Shown here piece by piece: positions 37,025 through 47,242 of a stretch of DNA of 64,000 nucleotides. Made by a program: the position numbers and the translations under genes. Position 1 is the first letter of the stretch. Each line of letters opens with the position of its first letter. The notes under the pieces were generated by a model. That model saw only the letters and a list, made by a program, of their open reading frames with translations. It did not search any database and was not told the DNA's origin. The DNA is from Variovorax sp. PBL-H6 (GTDB lineage Bacteria > Pseudomonadota > Gammaproteobacteria > Burkholderiales > Burkholderiaceae_C), in NCBI RefSeq assembly GCF_901827155.1, contig NZ_LR594659.1, forward strand, positions 4,464,001-4,528,000, written 5' to 3'.

Positions 37025-38020
37025 TCAGGCTGCCTGCGGATAAAAGGCGTCGGCATGGATCTTCTCGATGGGCAGCCCGCGCGCCTCGAGCAGAAGCGTG
37101 ACGGCTTCCACCATCGGCGGCGAACCGCAGAGGTAGGCGCGCCATCCCTCGAAGCCGGCCGGCCAATCGGCAAGGATGGCGTCGGTGATCAGGCCCTGGC
37201 GCATGCCCGGGCGCATCGGCCCGGTGACGCCGACCACATGCACCTTCAGTGCCGGATGCAGCGCCTGCAGCTCGCGCAGTTCCTCCAGCCCGTACACGTC
37301 GGCGTCCGAACGCACGCCGAAGTAGAGGTGGATCGGGTTGGACATGCCGGCCTCGATCGCGCCGCGCACGATCGCCAGCACCGGCGCCAGCCCGGTGCCG
37401 CCGGCTGCGCAGAGGATGGGCCCCTCGTGCCGCGTGCGCAGGTAGGCCGCGCCCATCGGCCCGCTCACGCGCACCGCATCGCCGGGCTTGAGTTTTTCGA
37501 ACACGTAATCGGTGACGCGCCCACCCGGTACGCGCCGCACGTGGAATTCGAGCTCCGCGTCGCCGCTCGTGCGCGCCATCGAATAGGGTCGCACATGCTC
37601 GGGCGCGAACTGCAGCTGCGCGTACTGCCCCGGCGAGAAGGACAGCGGCTTGGCAGGTTTCAGCCGCAGCCGTCGAATGTCGTGCGTGAGCACGTCGATG
37701 CCTGCGATCGTGGCCTTGACGATGCGTGCCGGGTGCACGACCACCTCGTCCGGCTCGGGGATCTCGATCGTGCAGCCCTCGGTCAGCGTGCTCTGGCAGG
37801 CCAGCACATAGTGCTCGCGCGGGCCCTCGGGCCGCATCGCGCCCGGCCCCGGCCCGCCATCGAGCAGCCGGCCTTCGACCAGCTTGCAGCGGCAAGTGCC
37901 GCAGCGCCCCGCCATGCAGCTGTACGACACCGGCACCTGGTGCTCGCGCAGCACCTCGAGCAGGTTCGCGCCGGGGCGAACGTCGAGGGTGCGGCCCAGA
38001 GGGCGGATGTGCAGGTCCAT
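37025..38020 (-). CDS. nagAa: Ferredoxin reductase of the oxygenase (NagAa-like)
   Basis: 331-residue NADH-dependent reductase: N-terminal plant-type [2Fe-2S] domain with [11 protein letters not shown] and a later conserved cysteine (VLACQSTL), then FAD ([10 protein letters not shown]) and NAD ([22 protein letters not shown]) domains. Supplies electrons to the ferredoxin. I start at ATG 38020, twelve residues into the longer frame, because the family begins MDLHI-like. First gene of the operon, divergent from the LysR gene across 85 bp. Confidence 0.9.
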   Translation of the reverse strand: MDLHIRPLGRTLDVRPGANLLEVLREHQVPVSYSCMAGRCGTCRCKLVEGRLLDGGPGPGAMRPEGPREHYVLACQSTLTEGCTIEIPEPDEVVVHPARIVKATIAGIDVLTHDIRRLRLKPAKPLSFSPGQYAQLQFAPEHVRPYSMARTSGDAELEFHVRRVPGGRVTDYVFEKLKPGDAVRVSGPMGAAYLRTRHEGPILCAAGGTGLAPVLAIVRGAIEAGMSNPIHLYFGVRSDADVYGLEELRELQALHPALKVHVVGVTGPMRPGMRQGLITDAILADWPAGFEGWRAYLCGSPPMVEAVTLLLEARGLPIEKIHADAFYPQAA

Positions 38021-38055
38021 GGCGCCGATCATCGGCTCCGTCCTCCCATTGGCCA

Positions 38056-38081
38056 ATAGAATCTCGTGAATCTATCGAATC
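38056..38081. promoter_or_regulatory. Operator-like repeats between the oxygenase operon and its LysR gene
   Basis: ATAGAATCTCGTGAATCTAT (38056-38075) is an imperfect inverted repeat, 16 of 20 positions symmetric. Within and just past it GAATC occurs three times at 9-bp steps (38059, 38068, 38077). It lies between the reductase start (38020) and the regulator start (38106). This is the expected place and form (T-N11-A type symmetry) for LysR binding controlling both directions. Confidence 0.5.
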
Positions 38082-38105
38082 ACCACCGTGAATAAAGGTG
38101 CGCGC

Positions 38106-39014
38106 ATGGAGCTCAAGGACATCGACCTGAACCTGCTCCTGGTCTTCGATCGCATGTTGGCCGAAAAGCGCGTCTCGGCGGTGGCCGAGACGCTGGGACT
38201 CTCGCAGCCGGCCATCAGCAATGCGCTGGCGCGGCTGCGCCGCGTGTTCGGCGACGAGTTGTTCCTGCGCACCGCGCGCGGCATGGAGCCCACGCCCTTC
38301 GCGCTGCAACTGGCGGAGCCGGTGGCCTATGCCATGAGCGCGCTCCACGGGGCCCTGAACCAGCACACCGTCTTCGACCCGGTCACCAGCACACGCGGCT
38401 TCACGCTCGCGATGACCGACATCGGCGAGATCTACTTCACGCCGCTGCTCATGGAGTTGCTCGCGAGCACTGCGCCGGGCGTGACCATCAGCACCGTGCG
38501 CAACACCGCCGTCAACCTGCGCGATGCGATGGAGGCCGGCCATGTGGACATCGCCATCGGACTGCTGCCGCAACTGAAGACCAGCATCTTCCAGCGGCGC
38601 CTGTTCCGCCAACGCTACGTGTGCCTCTTCAGCGCGGCGCATCCGCTGGCCGCCAAGGCGCGGCTGTCGCTCAAGGACTTCTCGGCCGCCGACCACCTGC
38701 TGGTGCAGGCCATAGGCACCGGCCACGGCCAGGTCGACGAGTTGATGGCCGCGCAGGGCATCGCGCGCCGCGTCCGTCTGACCGTGCCGCACTTCGTTGC
38801 CATCGGGCACATCCTGCGCGCCACGCCGATGATCGCCACCGTGCCCGAGCGCCTGGCCCGCAGCATCGCCGAGCCTTTCGGGCTGGTCTGGCGCGCGCAC
38901 CCCGCCAAGCTGCCGGAGATCGCGATCAACTGCTTCTGGCACGCACGCTTCCACCGCGACCCGGGCAACCAGTGGCTGCGGGGCCTGCTCTTCGAGCACT
39001 TCGCGGACAGCTGA
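38106..39014 (+). CDS. nagR: LysR-family regulator, NahR/NagR-like
   Basis: 302-residue transcription factor: winged HTH in the first 60 residues (LGLSQPAISNALARLRRVFGDELF) and periplasmic-binding-like effector domain. The opening MELKDIDLNLLLVFD and the TLAMTDIGEIYF stretch resemble salicylate-responsive NahR and NagR as I remember them. I start at ATG 38106 rather than the GTG six codons earlier. Divergent from the oxygenase genes; likely activates them in the presence of salicylate or a related aromatic. Confidence 0.86.
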   Translation: MELKDIDLNLLLVFDRMLAEKRVSAVAETLGLSQPAISNALARLRRVFGDELFLRTARGMEPTPFALQLAEPVAYAMSALHGALNQHTVFDPVTSTRGFTLAMTDIGEIYFTPLLMELLASTAPGVTISTVRNTAVNLRDAMEAGHVDIAIGLLPQLKTSIFQRRLFRQRYVCLFSAAHPLAAKARLSLKDFSAADHLLVQAIGTGHGQVDELMAAQGIARRVRLTVPHFVAIGHILRATPMIATVPERLARSIAEPFGLVWRAHPAKLPEIAINCFWHARFHRDPGNQWLRGLLFEHFADS

Positions 39015-39283
39015 GATCGCCTGCCGCGGCGCCGCATGCGAAAAAGGCGGGCGGGTCAGTGCACGGCCGCTTACATGACCTTGTCCTCGGTGGCGGCTTC
39101 CGGCGCGAACTCCTGGACGACACGCCCTGCCGCGCGACGAGTATTCGATCGGACAAGGCCAGGATCTCCCCCCCCCATGGACGGCCCGCTGCAGCCCAGC
39201 AGCCCGCGGCTCCTCATTGACCAGCCGCTCGGCAGAGGGCCATTTGCTAAGCTGACGAGGTACAAGACAACTTGAACCCTTTC
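39015..39283. other. Intergenic region, coding-like tail and C9 tract
   Basis: Between the LysR gene and exonuclease III. On the minus strand 39071-39133 reads RVVQEFAPEAATEDKVM and stop, with host-like codon usage, but no start or family is seen; it may be a gene remnant. A run of nine C (39168-39176) lies further on. No other gene or clear promoter recognised. Confidence 0.3.
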
Positions 39284-40063
39284 ATGAAAATTGCCACCTG
39301 GAACGTCAATTCCCTCACCGCCCGGCTGCAGCATGTGCTGGATTGGCTGATCGCCAATCCTGTCGACGTGCTGTGCCTGCAGGAGCTCAAGATGAGCGAC
39401 GACAAGTTCCCGCTGGACGTGCTGCAGTCGGCCGGCTATCACGCGGCGGTGTTCGGCCAGCGGACCTACAACGGTGTGGCGATCCTGAGCCTCGCTCCGC
39501 TGCGCGATGTCGCGAAGAACATCGGCGGCTTCGCTGACGACCATTCGCGCGTGATCAGTGCGACCCTCGACACGCCCTCCGGAGCGCTGCGCATCGTCAA
39601 CGGCTACTTCGTCAACGGGCAGGCGCCCGGCACCGAAAAATTTGCCTACAAGATGGGGTGGTTGCGCGGGCTGCGCGACTGGCTGAGCGGAGAGCTGATG
39701 GCGCATCCGCGGCTTGCCTTGCTGGGCGACTTCAACATCGCGCCGGAGGACCGCGACAGCTTCGATCCCGTGGGCCTGGCCGGGACCATCCATCACACCA
39801 CCGAGGAGCGCGATCACTTCAAGGCCCTGCTGCAGCTCGGACTGGTGGACAGCTTTCGCCTGTTCGAGCAGCCGGAGAAGAGCTATTCGTGGTGGGACTA
39901 CCGCATGCTGGGCTACCAGAAGAACCGCGGGCTGCGCATCGACCACATCCTGGTGAGCGAGCCGCTGGCGGCGCGAGCGAAGGGCTGCGTCATCGACCGC
40001 GTGCCCCGCAAGTGGGACAAGCCCAGCGACCATGCACCCGTGACCCTGGAGCTCGAGGCATGA
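39284..40063 (+). CDS. xthA: Exodeoxyribonuclease III
   Basis: 259-residue AP endonuclease and 3'-5' exonuclease of base excision repair. Motifs: WNVNSLTARL, CLQELKM (metal Glu), GDFNIAPEDRD and DHAPVTLEL at the end with catalytic Asp-His. I start at ATG 39284 (MKIATW); the longer frame adds four residues. The lipoprotein gene starts in a 4-bp overlap. Confidence 0.93.
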   Translation: MKIATWNVNSLTARLQHVLDWLIANPVDVLCLQELKMSDDKFPLDVLQSAGYHAAVFGQRTYNGVAILSLAPLRDVAKNIGGFADDHSRVISATLDTPSGALRIVNGYFVNGQAPGTEKFAYKMGWLRGLRDWLSGELMAHPRLALLGDFNIAPEDRDSFDPVGLAGTIHHTTEERDHFKALLQLGLVDSFRLFEQPEKSYSWWDYRMLGYQKNRGLRIDHILVSEPLAARAKGCVIDRVPRKWDKPSDHAPVTLELEA

Positions 40064-40584
40064 AAGCTTCCAATGCTGCAGTCAAGGCCGCGCTGCTCGC
40101 GGCCGCACTCGGCCTCTCCGCCTGTTCGATTTTCAAGCCGGACGCCGCAGGCCCCGCGGCTTCGCGCGACACCGACAAGCCCGCGGACGAAGCCGTGTCC
40201 ACGCCCTCTGCCGAGGTGCCGACCGTGCGCCTCATCACCGCGCAGACGCCGGCCGTGCGCGCTTATCGCAAGGTAGGCGCCCGGCACATCTACAACGCCT
40301 ATCCCAAGCGCATCTACAAGGGGAAGATCCCACCGCTGGTGTATGCCGTGGTGGTCACCGAGACCGACATCGACGCAACGGGCCGTGTGACGGGGGTGCA
40401 CTTCAGCCGCACGCCGAGCCACGCACCGGAAGTCAGCGGCATGATCGCGCAGCTGATCCGCGACGCGTCGCCGCTGCCGAACCCGGGCAAGCTCGGCGCG
40501 CACACCTATGTCGACACCTGGTTGTGGGACAAGAGCGGGCAGTTTCAGCTCGACACGCTGACGCTGGGCCAGCGCAGTCGCTGA
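40060..40584 (+). CDS. Small lipoprotein, unknown function
   Basis: 174 residues. Signal peptide ending in lipobox LSAC (Cys22), then a Pro/Ala/Asp-rich linker, then a compact domain from about 60 (VYAVVVTETDIDATGRVT and PEVSGMIAQLIRDASP) with the look of a TonB C-terminal-like fold. I do not recognise a family with known role. Overlaps xthA by 4 bp; the ntrC gene is convergent 37 bp on. Confidence 0.72.
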   Translation: MKASNAAVKAALLAAALGLSACSIFKPDAAGPAASRDTDKPADEAVSTPSAEVPTVRLITAQTPAVRAYRKVGARHIYNAYPKRIYKGKIPPLVYAVVVTETDIDATGRVTGVHFSRTPSHAPEVSGMIAQLIRDASPLPNPGKLGAHTYVDTWLWDKSGQFQLDTLTLGQRSR

Positions 40585-40621
40585 GCGCGAGCCGCGGCCA
40601 CGGCTTTGCGCCAACCTGGGC

Positions 40622-42139
<1,518 letters not shown>

Positions 42140-42159
42140 GCAGTTCCTTCTTCCCTGTT

Positions 42160-43236
42160 CTAAGGCAACGGTATCAATATCTTGAAATCAGTCCGGCCCG
42201 GAACACTGTCGCACTCGATCACCCCATGGTGTTGTTGCACGAAAGTTTGTGCCAGCGTCAAACCAAGGCCTGTTCCGCCTTCCCTGCCCGACACGAGCGG
42301 ATAGAAGATGCGGTCCTTGATTGCGTCCGGCACACCCGGTCCATTGTCGATGACATGCAATTCCAGTGCCAGTCGATACCACTGCTTGTTGAATATCACT
42401 TGACGCGCGACGCGCGTCTTGAAGGTGATGCGCGCGTCGCCCGCTGCCCGCCTCTCGGCGAGCGCCTGCGCCGCGTTGTGGACGATGTTGAGGGTGGCCT
42501 GGATCAACTGCTCGCGGTCGCCACGGAACTCCGGGATCGACACGTCGAAGTCGCGCTCGATGTGCAGGTCGCGCGGGAACTCGGCCAGGATGACCGAGCG
42601 CACACGCTCGCACACTTCGTGGATGTTGACATCGCCCACCACGTGCGGGCGTCGGTGCGGAGCGAGCAGGCGATCGACAAGCGTCTGCAGGCGATCGGCC
42701 TCGTGAATGATGACTTGCGTGTACTCCACCAGGTCGCGCGACTCCACCTCCATCTGCAGCAGCTGCGCCGCGCCGCGAATGCCGCCCAGTGGGTTCTTGA
42801 TCTCGTGCGCGAGGTTGCGGATCAGCTCCTTGTTGGCCTGCGCCTGGTCGAGCAGGCGCTCCTCGCGGTCTTGCCGCGCCTGTTGCTCGAGCGGTGACAT
42901 CTCGATGATGAGCTCACCCGCGCGGTCGCCCTGCGCGAGCGTCACCTGCACGGGCATGAGCTCGTGGTTGACGCGGCGCAGAAAAGCTTCGTAGCGCAGC
43001 GTGGCGAAGTCGTTGCTGCGGGCGCCATCGATGGCAGTGCGCAGCACCTGGGGTTCGTGAAAACAGGCGCCGAACTGCGAGCCTTCGAGTGTGCGGCGCG
43101 AGGTGCCCAGCGCGTCCTCGAGGCCGGCGTTGGCGAAGAGCACCGAGCCATCGGTGCGCACCACCGCGATCAGGGTGGAGAGGAGGTCGAAAGCCTGGAG
43201 GCGCCTGGCGGCGGCAGCGGACTTTCCAAAGGCCAT
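42160..43236 (-). CDS. ntrB: Nitrogen sensor kinase NtrB
   Basis: 358-residue cytoplasmic histidine kinase. PAS-like N-terminus, phosphoacceptor box HEIKNPLGGIRG, then N-box and G-boxes of the HATPase (IVHNAAQAL, DNGPGVPD, GGTGLGLTL). It phosphorylates NtrC under control of PII. It ends 20 bp before ntrC and overlaps the small secreted-protein gene by one base. Confidence 0.94.
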   Translation of the reverse strand: MAFGKSAAAARRLQAFDLLSTLIAVVRTDGSVLFANAGLEDALGTSRRTLEGSQFGACFHEPQVLRTAIDGARSNDFATLRYEAFLRRVNHELMPVQVTLAQGDRAGELIIEMSPLEQQARQDREERLLDQAQANKELIRNLAHEIKNPLGGIRGAAQLLQMEVESRDLVEYTQVIIHEADRLQTLVDRLLAPHRRPHVVGDVNIHEVCERVRSVILAEFPRDLHIERDFDVSIPEFRGDREQLIQATLNIVHNAAQALAERRAAGDARITFKTRVARQVIFNKQWYRLALELHVIDNGPGVPDAIKDRIFYPLVSGREGGTGLGLTLAQTFVQQHHGVIECDSVPGRTDFKILIPLP

Positions 43237-43742
43237 CAGCGGGTGGCCGGAAGTCGGCCGATTTCCCGGCGGATGCCTGCGATGTCGCTCTCGTTGCGTG
43301 CGATGTCGGCCTTCATCTCGGCCACGCGGTCGAGGTACTTCTGGTAGTTGCGGGACTCGCTGCCCTGCTTCTCGGGCTCGCCGTTGTTGTAGTCCCTGAG
43401 CAGTTGAGCCTGGCGCTCTTCGGCCTTCTTGAGCTCGGACTCCAGCACCGAGCGGGCTTCGCCGTCGCGCGCGCGCTGGTCCACGCTTTCGACGCGCGGA
43501 GTGCCGGCCGGTGCCCGCACTGCGCCGCCGCCGCTGGGGGCGGCAGCCGCGACTGGACGGCTACCCTGCACCACCGTCACGTTGCCGCCTTCCATCACCT
43601 TGCAGCCGCGCTGCTGGGCGACGGTCGCGTTGTTGGTGTATTCGTTGCCGCAGCGCCAGACACGTTCCTGCTGCGCCTGCACCTGCATGTGGATGCTGAC
43701 CGCTGCCATGGCGGCCAGCAGGTAAACGGAAGAAGTCTTCAT
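43236..43742 (-). CDS. Small secreted protein between glnA and ntrB
   Basis: 168 residues from ATG 43742. Signal peptide (about 1-25, VSIHMQVQAQQ), then a short CGNEYTNNATVAQQRGCK segment with two cysteines similar to DUF4124-type openings, a Gly/Pro-rich linker, and a charged coiled-coil C-terminal half (LESELKKAEERQAQLLRD and later). Overlaps ntrB by one base, so it is inside the nitrogen operon. Function unknown; periplasmic. Confidence 0.78.
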   Translation of the reverse strand: MKTSSVYLLAAMAAVSIHMQVQAQQERVWRCGNEYTNNATVAQQRGCKVMEGGNVTVVQGSRPVAAAAPSGGGAVRAPAGTPRVESVDQRARDGEARSVLESELKKAEERQAQLLRDYNNGEPEKQGSESRNYQKYLDRVAEMKADIARNESDIAGIRREIGRLPATR

Positions 43743-43822
43743 GATCATCGTATGGAAGTGGGCACCCGGATGGCATTTTCATGCAATTCGACAGCGCTGC
43801 CACGGAAGGGCGTGACCCCAGG

Positions 43823-43847
43823 AAAAAAGGACGGCAAGCCGTCCTTT
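43823..43847 (-). terminator. Intrinsic terminator of glnA
   Basis: AAAGGACGGC and GCCGTCCTTT form a 10-bp perfect stem around a two-base loop, followed on the minus strand by a run of T (AAAAAA on plus). It lies 36 bp past the glnA stop. It separates glnA from the ntrBC genes at least partly. Confidence 0.85.
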
Positions 43848-43882
43848 ATTTCACTGAAAGGCCCGCCGCTCGGGCGATGCCC

Positions 43883-45298
43883 TTACAAGGAGTAGTACAT
43901 GTCGAACTCGACCGGGTGCGTGGCCATGCGAAAGCGCGTGACTTCCTGCATCTTGAGGTCGATATAGGCGTCGATGTAGGCGTCGGTGAACACGCCGCCC
44001 TTGGTCAGGAATGCACGGTCCTTGTCGAGATAGTCGAGCGCCTGGTCGAGGCTGTGGCACACGGTCGGGATCAGCGCGTCTTCTTCCGGCGGCAGGTGGT
44101 AGAGGTCCTTGCTGGCGGCCTCGCCCGGATGGATCTTGTTCTCCACGCCGTCCAGGCCGGCCATCAGCATGGCAGCAAAGCCCAGGTAGGGGTTCATCAT
44201 CGGGTCGGGGAAGCGCGCCTCGACGCGGCGGCCCTTCGGGTTGGCCACGAAGGGGATGCGGATCGAGGCCGAGCGGTTCTTGGCCGAGTAGGCCAGCTTC
44301 ACCGGGGCTTCGAAACCGGGCACCAGGCGCTTGTAGCTGTTGGTGCCGGGGTTGGTGATGGCGTTCAGCGCACGGGCATGCTTGATGATGCCGCCGATGT
44401 AGTGCAGCGCGAAATCGCTCAGGCCTGCATAGCCGTCGCCGGCGAACAGGTTCTTGCCGTCCTTCCAGACCGACTGATGCACGTGCATGCCGGAGCCGTT
44501 GTCGCCGACGATCGGCTTGGGCATGAAGGTGGCGGTCTTGCCGTAGGCGTGGGCCACGTTGTGGATCACGTACTTCTGCAGCTGGACCCAGTCGGCACGT
44601 TGTATGAGCGTGCTGAACTTGGTGCCGAGTTCCATCTGGCCGGCGTTCGCCACTTCGTGGTGATGCACTTCGACGGGGATGCCCAGCGACTCGAGCACCA
44701 GGCACATCTCGGAGCGCATGTCCTGGAAGCTGTCGACCGGCGGCACGGGGAAGTAGCCGCCCTTGACGGCAGGGCGGTGGCCCGTGTTGCCGTGCTCGAA
44801 CTCCTTGCCGGTGTTCCACGAGGCCTCTTCGGACTCGATCTTGACGAAGCAGCCGGACATGTCGTTCTGCCAGCGCACGCCGTCGAAGACGAAGAACTCG
44901 GGCTCCGGGCCGAAGAAGGCGGTGTCGCCCAGGCCGGAGGCCTTCATGTAAGCCTCGGCGCGCTTGGCCAGCGAGCGCGGATCGCGCTCGTAGGGCTTGC
45001 CATCCGTAGGGTCGACCACGTCACAGGTGAGGATGAGGGTGGTCTCTTCGAAAAAGGGGTCGATGTTGGCCGTGTTCGGGTCGGGCATGAGCAGCATGTC
45101 CGAGGCCTCGATGCCCTTCCAACCGGCGATCGACGAGCCGTCGAAGGCGTGACCGTCGTTGAACTTGCCCTCGTCGAAGTGCGAGACCGGCACGGTCACG
45201 TGCTGCTCTTTGCCGCGGGTGTCGGTGAATCGAAAGTCGACGAACTTGACCTCGTTTTCCTTGACGAGTTTCAGTACATCGGCGACGGTCTTAGCCAT
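43883..45298 (-). CDS. glnA: Glutamine synthetase type I
   Basis: 471 residues, GS-I-beta length. Makes glutamine from glutamate and ammonia with [31 protein letters not shown] (ATP/metal region) and NRSASIRIP are typical; the adenylylation tyrosine lies in DLYHLPPEE. Upstream leader has NtrC-like half sites; downstream is a strong terminator, then ntrBC. Regulation by NtrC and by adenylylation expected. Confidence 0.97.
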   Translation of the reverse strand: MAKTVADVLKLVKENEVKFVDFRFTDTRGKEQHVTVPVSHFDEGKFNDGHAFDGSSIAGWKGIEASDMLLMPDPNTANIDPFFEETTLILTCDVVDPTDGKPYERDPRSLAKRAEAYMKASGLGDTAFFGPEPEFFVFDGVRWQNDMSGCFVKIESEEASWNTGKEFEHGNTGHRPAVKGGYFPVPPVDSFQDMRSEMCLVLESLGIPVEVHHHEVANAGQMELGTKFSTLIQRADWVQLQKYVIHNVAHAYGKTATFMPKPIVGDNGSGMHVHQSVWKDGKNLFAGDGYAGLSDFALHYIGGIIKHARALNAITNPGTNSYKRLVPGFEAPVKLAYSAKNRSASIRIPFVANPKGRRVEARFPDPMMNPYLGFAAMLMAGLDGVENKIHPGEAASKDLYHLPPEEDALIPTVCHSLDQALDYLDKDRAFLTKGGVFTDAYIDAYIDLKMQEVTRFRMATHPVEFDMYYSL

Positions 45299-45398
45299 CA
45301 GGCTTCTCCTAGGATTGGTAGTGGTTGGAAATCAGCAGGATCGAGAATGCAGTTTCTGTGCCATTGTCAGGGCCAGAAAGGGGCGCCCAGTCTCCAGC

Positions 45399-45458
45399 GG
45401 TGCACCCAAAAACAGGCAAGTTGTAACCAAGTTGGTGCCAATCGAACTAACGCACCAA
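45399..45458 (-). promoter_or_regulatory. Possible NtrC sites in the glnA upstream region
   Basis: GGTGCACC (45399-45406) and TTGGTGC with GCACCAA 13 bp apart (45432-45438 and 45452-45458) resemble the GCAC/GGTGC half-sites of NtrC. They are 100-160 bp upstream of glnA. I could not find a clean GG-N10-GC sigma-54 promoter beside them; the best near match is one base off. Confidence 0.35.
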
Positions 45459-46247
45459 TTCAGGGCCAAGACGTGCATCAAAGCCGTGCAGGCCTTCTAG
45501 AAGTTGCGCATAAGCAGCATCGACGCGGGCGGCCTCGCCCTTGACGCCGAGTTCGATGTGACGGCCATGTTCGGCGTGGTCGACACTGGGCAGGCTGAAG
45601 ACCTTGATGCCAGGATGCGTGCGCTCGACGGCTTCCATCAGCGGCGTGAGCGTAGCTTCCATGGCTCCGAAGACGATCACCGATTTCTCGACCGAGCGGC
45701 CTCGGGCGAACAGGTGGCCGTAGCGCTCGTCGAGGACCGACTCGATCATCGGCCAGGCCATGACGGGAAAGCCGGGCACGAAATGCACGTCGGCCACGCT
45801 GAAGCCGGGGATCTTGTTGTAGGGGTTGCGGATGATTCTGGCCCCGAGCGGGAACACGCCCATGTTGAGCCGGTGGATGTTGTCGGGACGATCGGGCTCG
45901 TAGACGGTGCCCTGCTCGCGTGCCGTGTCCTGCATGCGCTCCCGGATCAGGGCCTCGGCCTCGGGATGCAAGGCAAGCGGCACGCCCAGCGCCGCGGCCG
46001 CGCACTGGCGCGTGTGATCGTCGGGCGTGGCGCCAATGCCGCCGGTGGAGAACACGATGTCGCCGGATGCAAAGGCGCGGCCCAGCGCAGCAGTGATACG
46101 GGTCGGCTCGTCGCCGACGTATTCGGCCCAGGCCAGTTGCAGGCCGCGCGCGGCGAGCAGCTCGATCAGCTTGGGCATGTGCTTGTCGGCGCGCTTGCCC
46201 GAGAGGATCTCGTCGCCGACGACGAGCAGGCCGATGAAACCGGTCAT
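45447..46247 (-). CDS. CinA-like/molybdopterin-binding domain protein
   Basis: 266 residues of the competence/damage-inducible CinA N-terminal family: FIGLLVVGDEILSGKRAD, STGGIGATPDDHT and GFPVMAWPMIES. The C-terminal nicotinamide-nucleotide amidohydrolase domain of full CinA is absent. Likely an ADP-ribose/NMN-type pyrophosphatase or MPT-binding fold. I start at ATG 46247, overlapping the EI24 gene by 4 bp. Confidence 0.88.
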   Translation of the reverse strand: MTGFIGLLVVGDEILSGKRADKHMPKLIELLAARGLQLAWAEYVGDEPTRITAALGRAFASGDIVFSTGGIGATPDDHTRQCAAAALGVPLALHPEAEALIRERMQDTAREQGTVYEPDRPDNIHRLNMGVFPLGARIIRNPYNKIPGFSVADVHFVPGFPVMAWPMIESVLDERYGHLFARGRSVEKSVIVFGAMEATLTPLMEAVERTHPGIKVFSLPSVDHAEHGRHIELGVKGEAARVDAAYAQLLEGLHGFDARLGPELVR

Positions 46248-47116
46248 GGGGCACCCCATTGGGTTGCGACCGCGCGGGCATCCGCCGCTTCGGCCGCCGT
46301 TGTGGGAAAGGCCGCCGCCGCACGCTTCGCCCGGAGCTGGGCCAGTGCGTCCAGGCAGTAGTGCGAGAACCAGAGCGCGGAGAACGCGAACACCAGCGTG
46401 TAGATCCAGATCGCGAGCGGCGCCAGCACGAGGAAGGCAGCGACGAAAAGCAGCCCGGACGCCCAGACGATGCTGGGCGCGGCGCCAAGATAGCCGCACA
46501 GCACGCCGATGCCGAGCAGCGGCAGCCGGTGGGCGCGCAGCAGCGTCGCACGTTCCTCGGAGCTCGCGTGCTCGGAGAGGGCGTCGAAGCTCATCACGCG
46601 GTACGTCAGCCAGCCCCAGATCAGCGGCGGCAGGATCAGCACCAGCGGCGGGATCAGCCAGAGCGGCATGGAGACCACCAGCGCGAGCAGTGCCAGCACC
46701 GTGAGGCCCAGCGATCGGAACACGCTTCCGAGAAAGGAAGCGCCTTTCTTCTGCTCCAGCGAAGGGAAGCGGCGCTCGGCCACCAGTCGCGTCAGCGCCG
46801 GGGCCATCAGGCCGGAGACGACCAGCAGTGCCACCACCACGATCAACGGCGTCGCGGCGATCACCACCACCATTGGCGCGACCACGGAGGTGACGTCGCT
46901 GGAAAAAAGCCGCCCGATCCAGCCCCAGAAGCTGGCCAGCAGCGGCCAGGCCTCGAGCGCCTCGCGCGTCCAGGCGACTGTGGCGTCCCAGTAGAAGTAA
47001 CCGAGCAGCGCCGCCAGCAGCACCATGAGCCCGAGCGGGAGCAGCGACAGCACGATGACCCGCGGGTGCATGCAATAGGCGACCGATCGCCAGAAGGAGT
47101 CGAGGAGGAGACGCAT
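46244..47116 (-). CDS. EI24-domain membrane protein
   Basis: 290-residue inner-membrane protein with four to five helices of the EI24/CysZ-like family: SFWRSVAYCMHPRVIVLSL opening and IPPLVLILPPLIWGWLTYRVM. CysZ is a sulfate transporter, but this branch in betaproteobacteria has no proven substrate. Translationally coupled to the CinA-like gene. N-terminal half is close to the cytoplasmic-membrane edge with no signal peptide. Confidence 0.86.
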   Translation of the reverse strand: MRLLLDSFWRSVAYCMHPRVIVLSLLPLGLMVLLAALLGYFYWDATVAWTREALEAWPLLASFWGWIGRLFSSDVTSVVAPMVVVIAATPLIVVVALLVVSGLMAPALTRLVAERRFPSLEQKKGASFLGSVFRSLGLTVLALLALVVSMPLWLIPPLVLILPPLIWGWLTYRVMSFDALSEHASSEERATLLRAHRLPLLGIGVLCGYLGAAPSIVWASGLLFVAAFLVLAPLAIWIYTLVFAFSALWFSHYCLDALAQLRAKRAAAAFPTTAAEAADARAVATQWGAP

Positions 47117-47242
47117 CGGGGGCAGAGGATAACGCCAGCGCGTGAACGCGGGTTCAGTGACCCCGGTGGAATGAGCGCGCGCGGCTGCTCGGAAGGCACA
47201 TGGCAGGTAGCCGAAAGCGAAGGTGCTCCGCTGAGCCCCTGC

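Noticed and set aside
45410..45446. Sigma-54 promoter for glnA
   Set aside because: TGGCACCAACTTGGTT and TTGGTTACAACTTGCC look close, but the first has GT in place of GC at -12 and the second has nine instead of ten bases between GG and GC.
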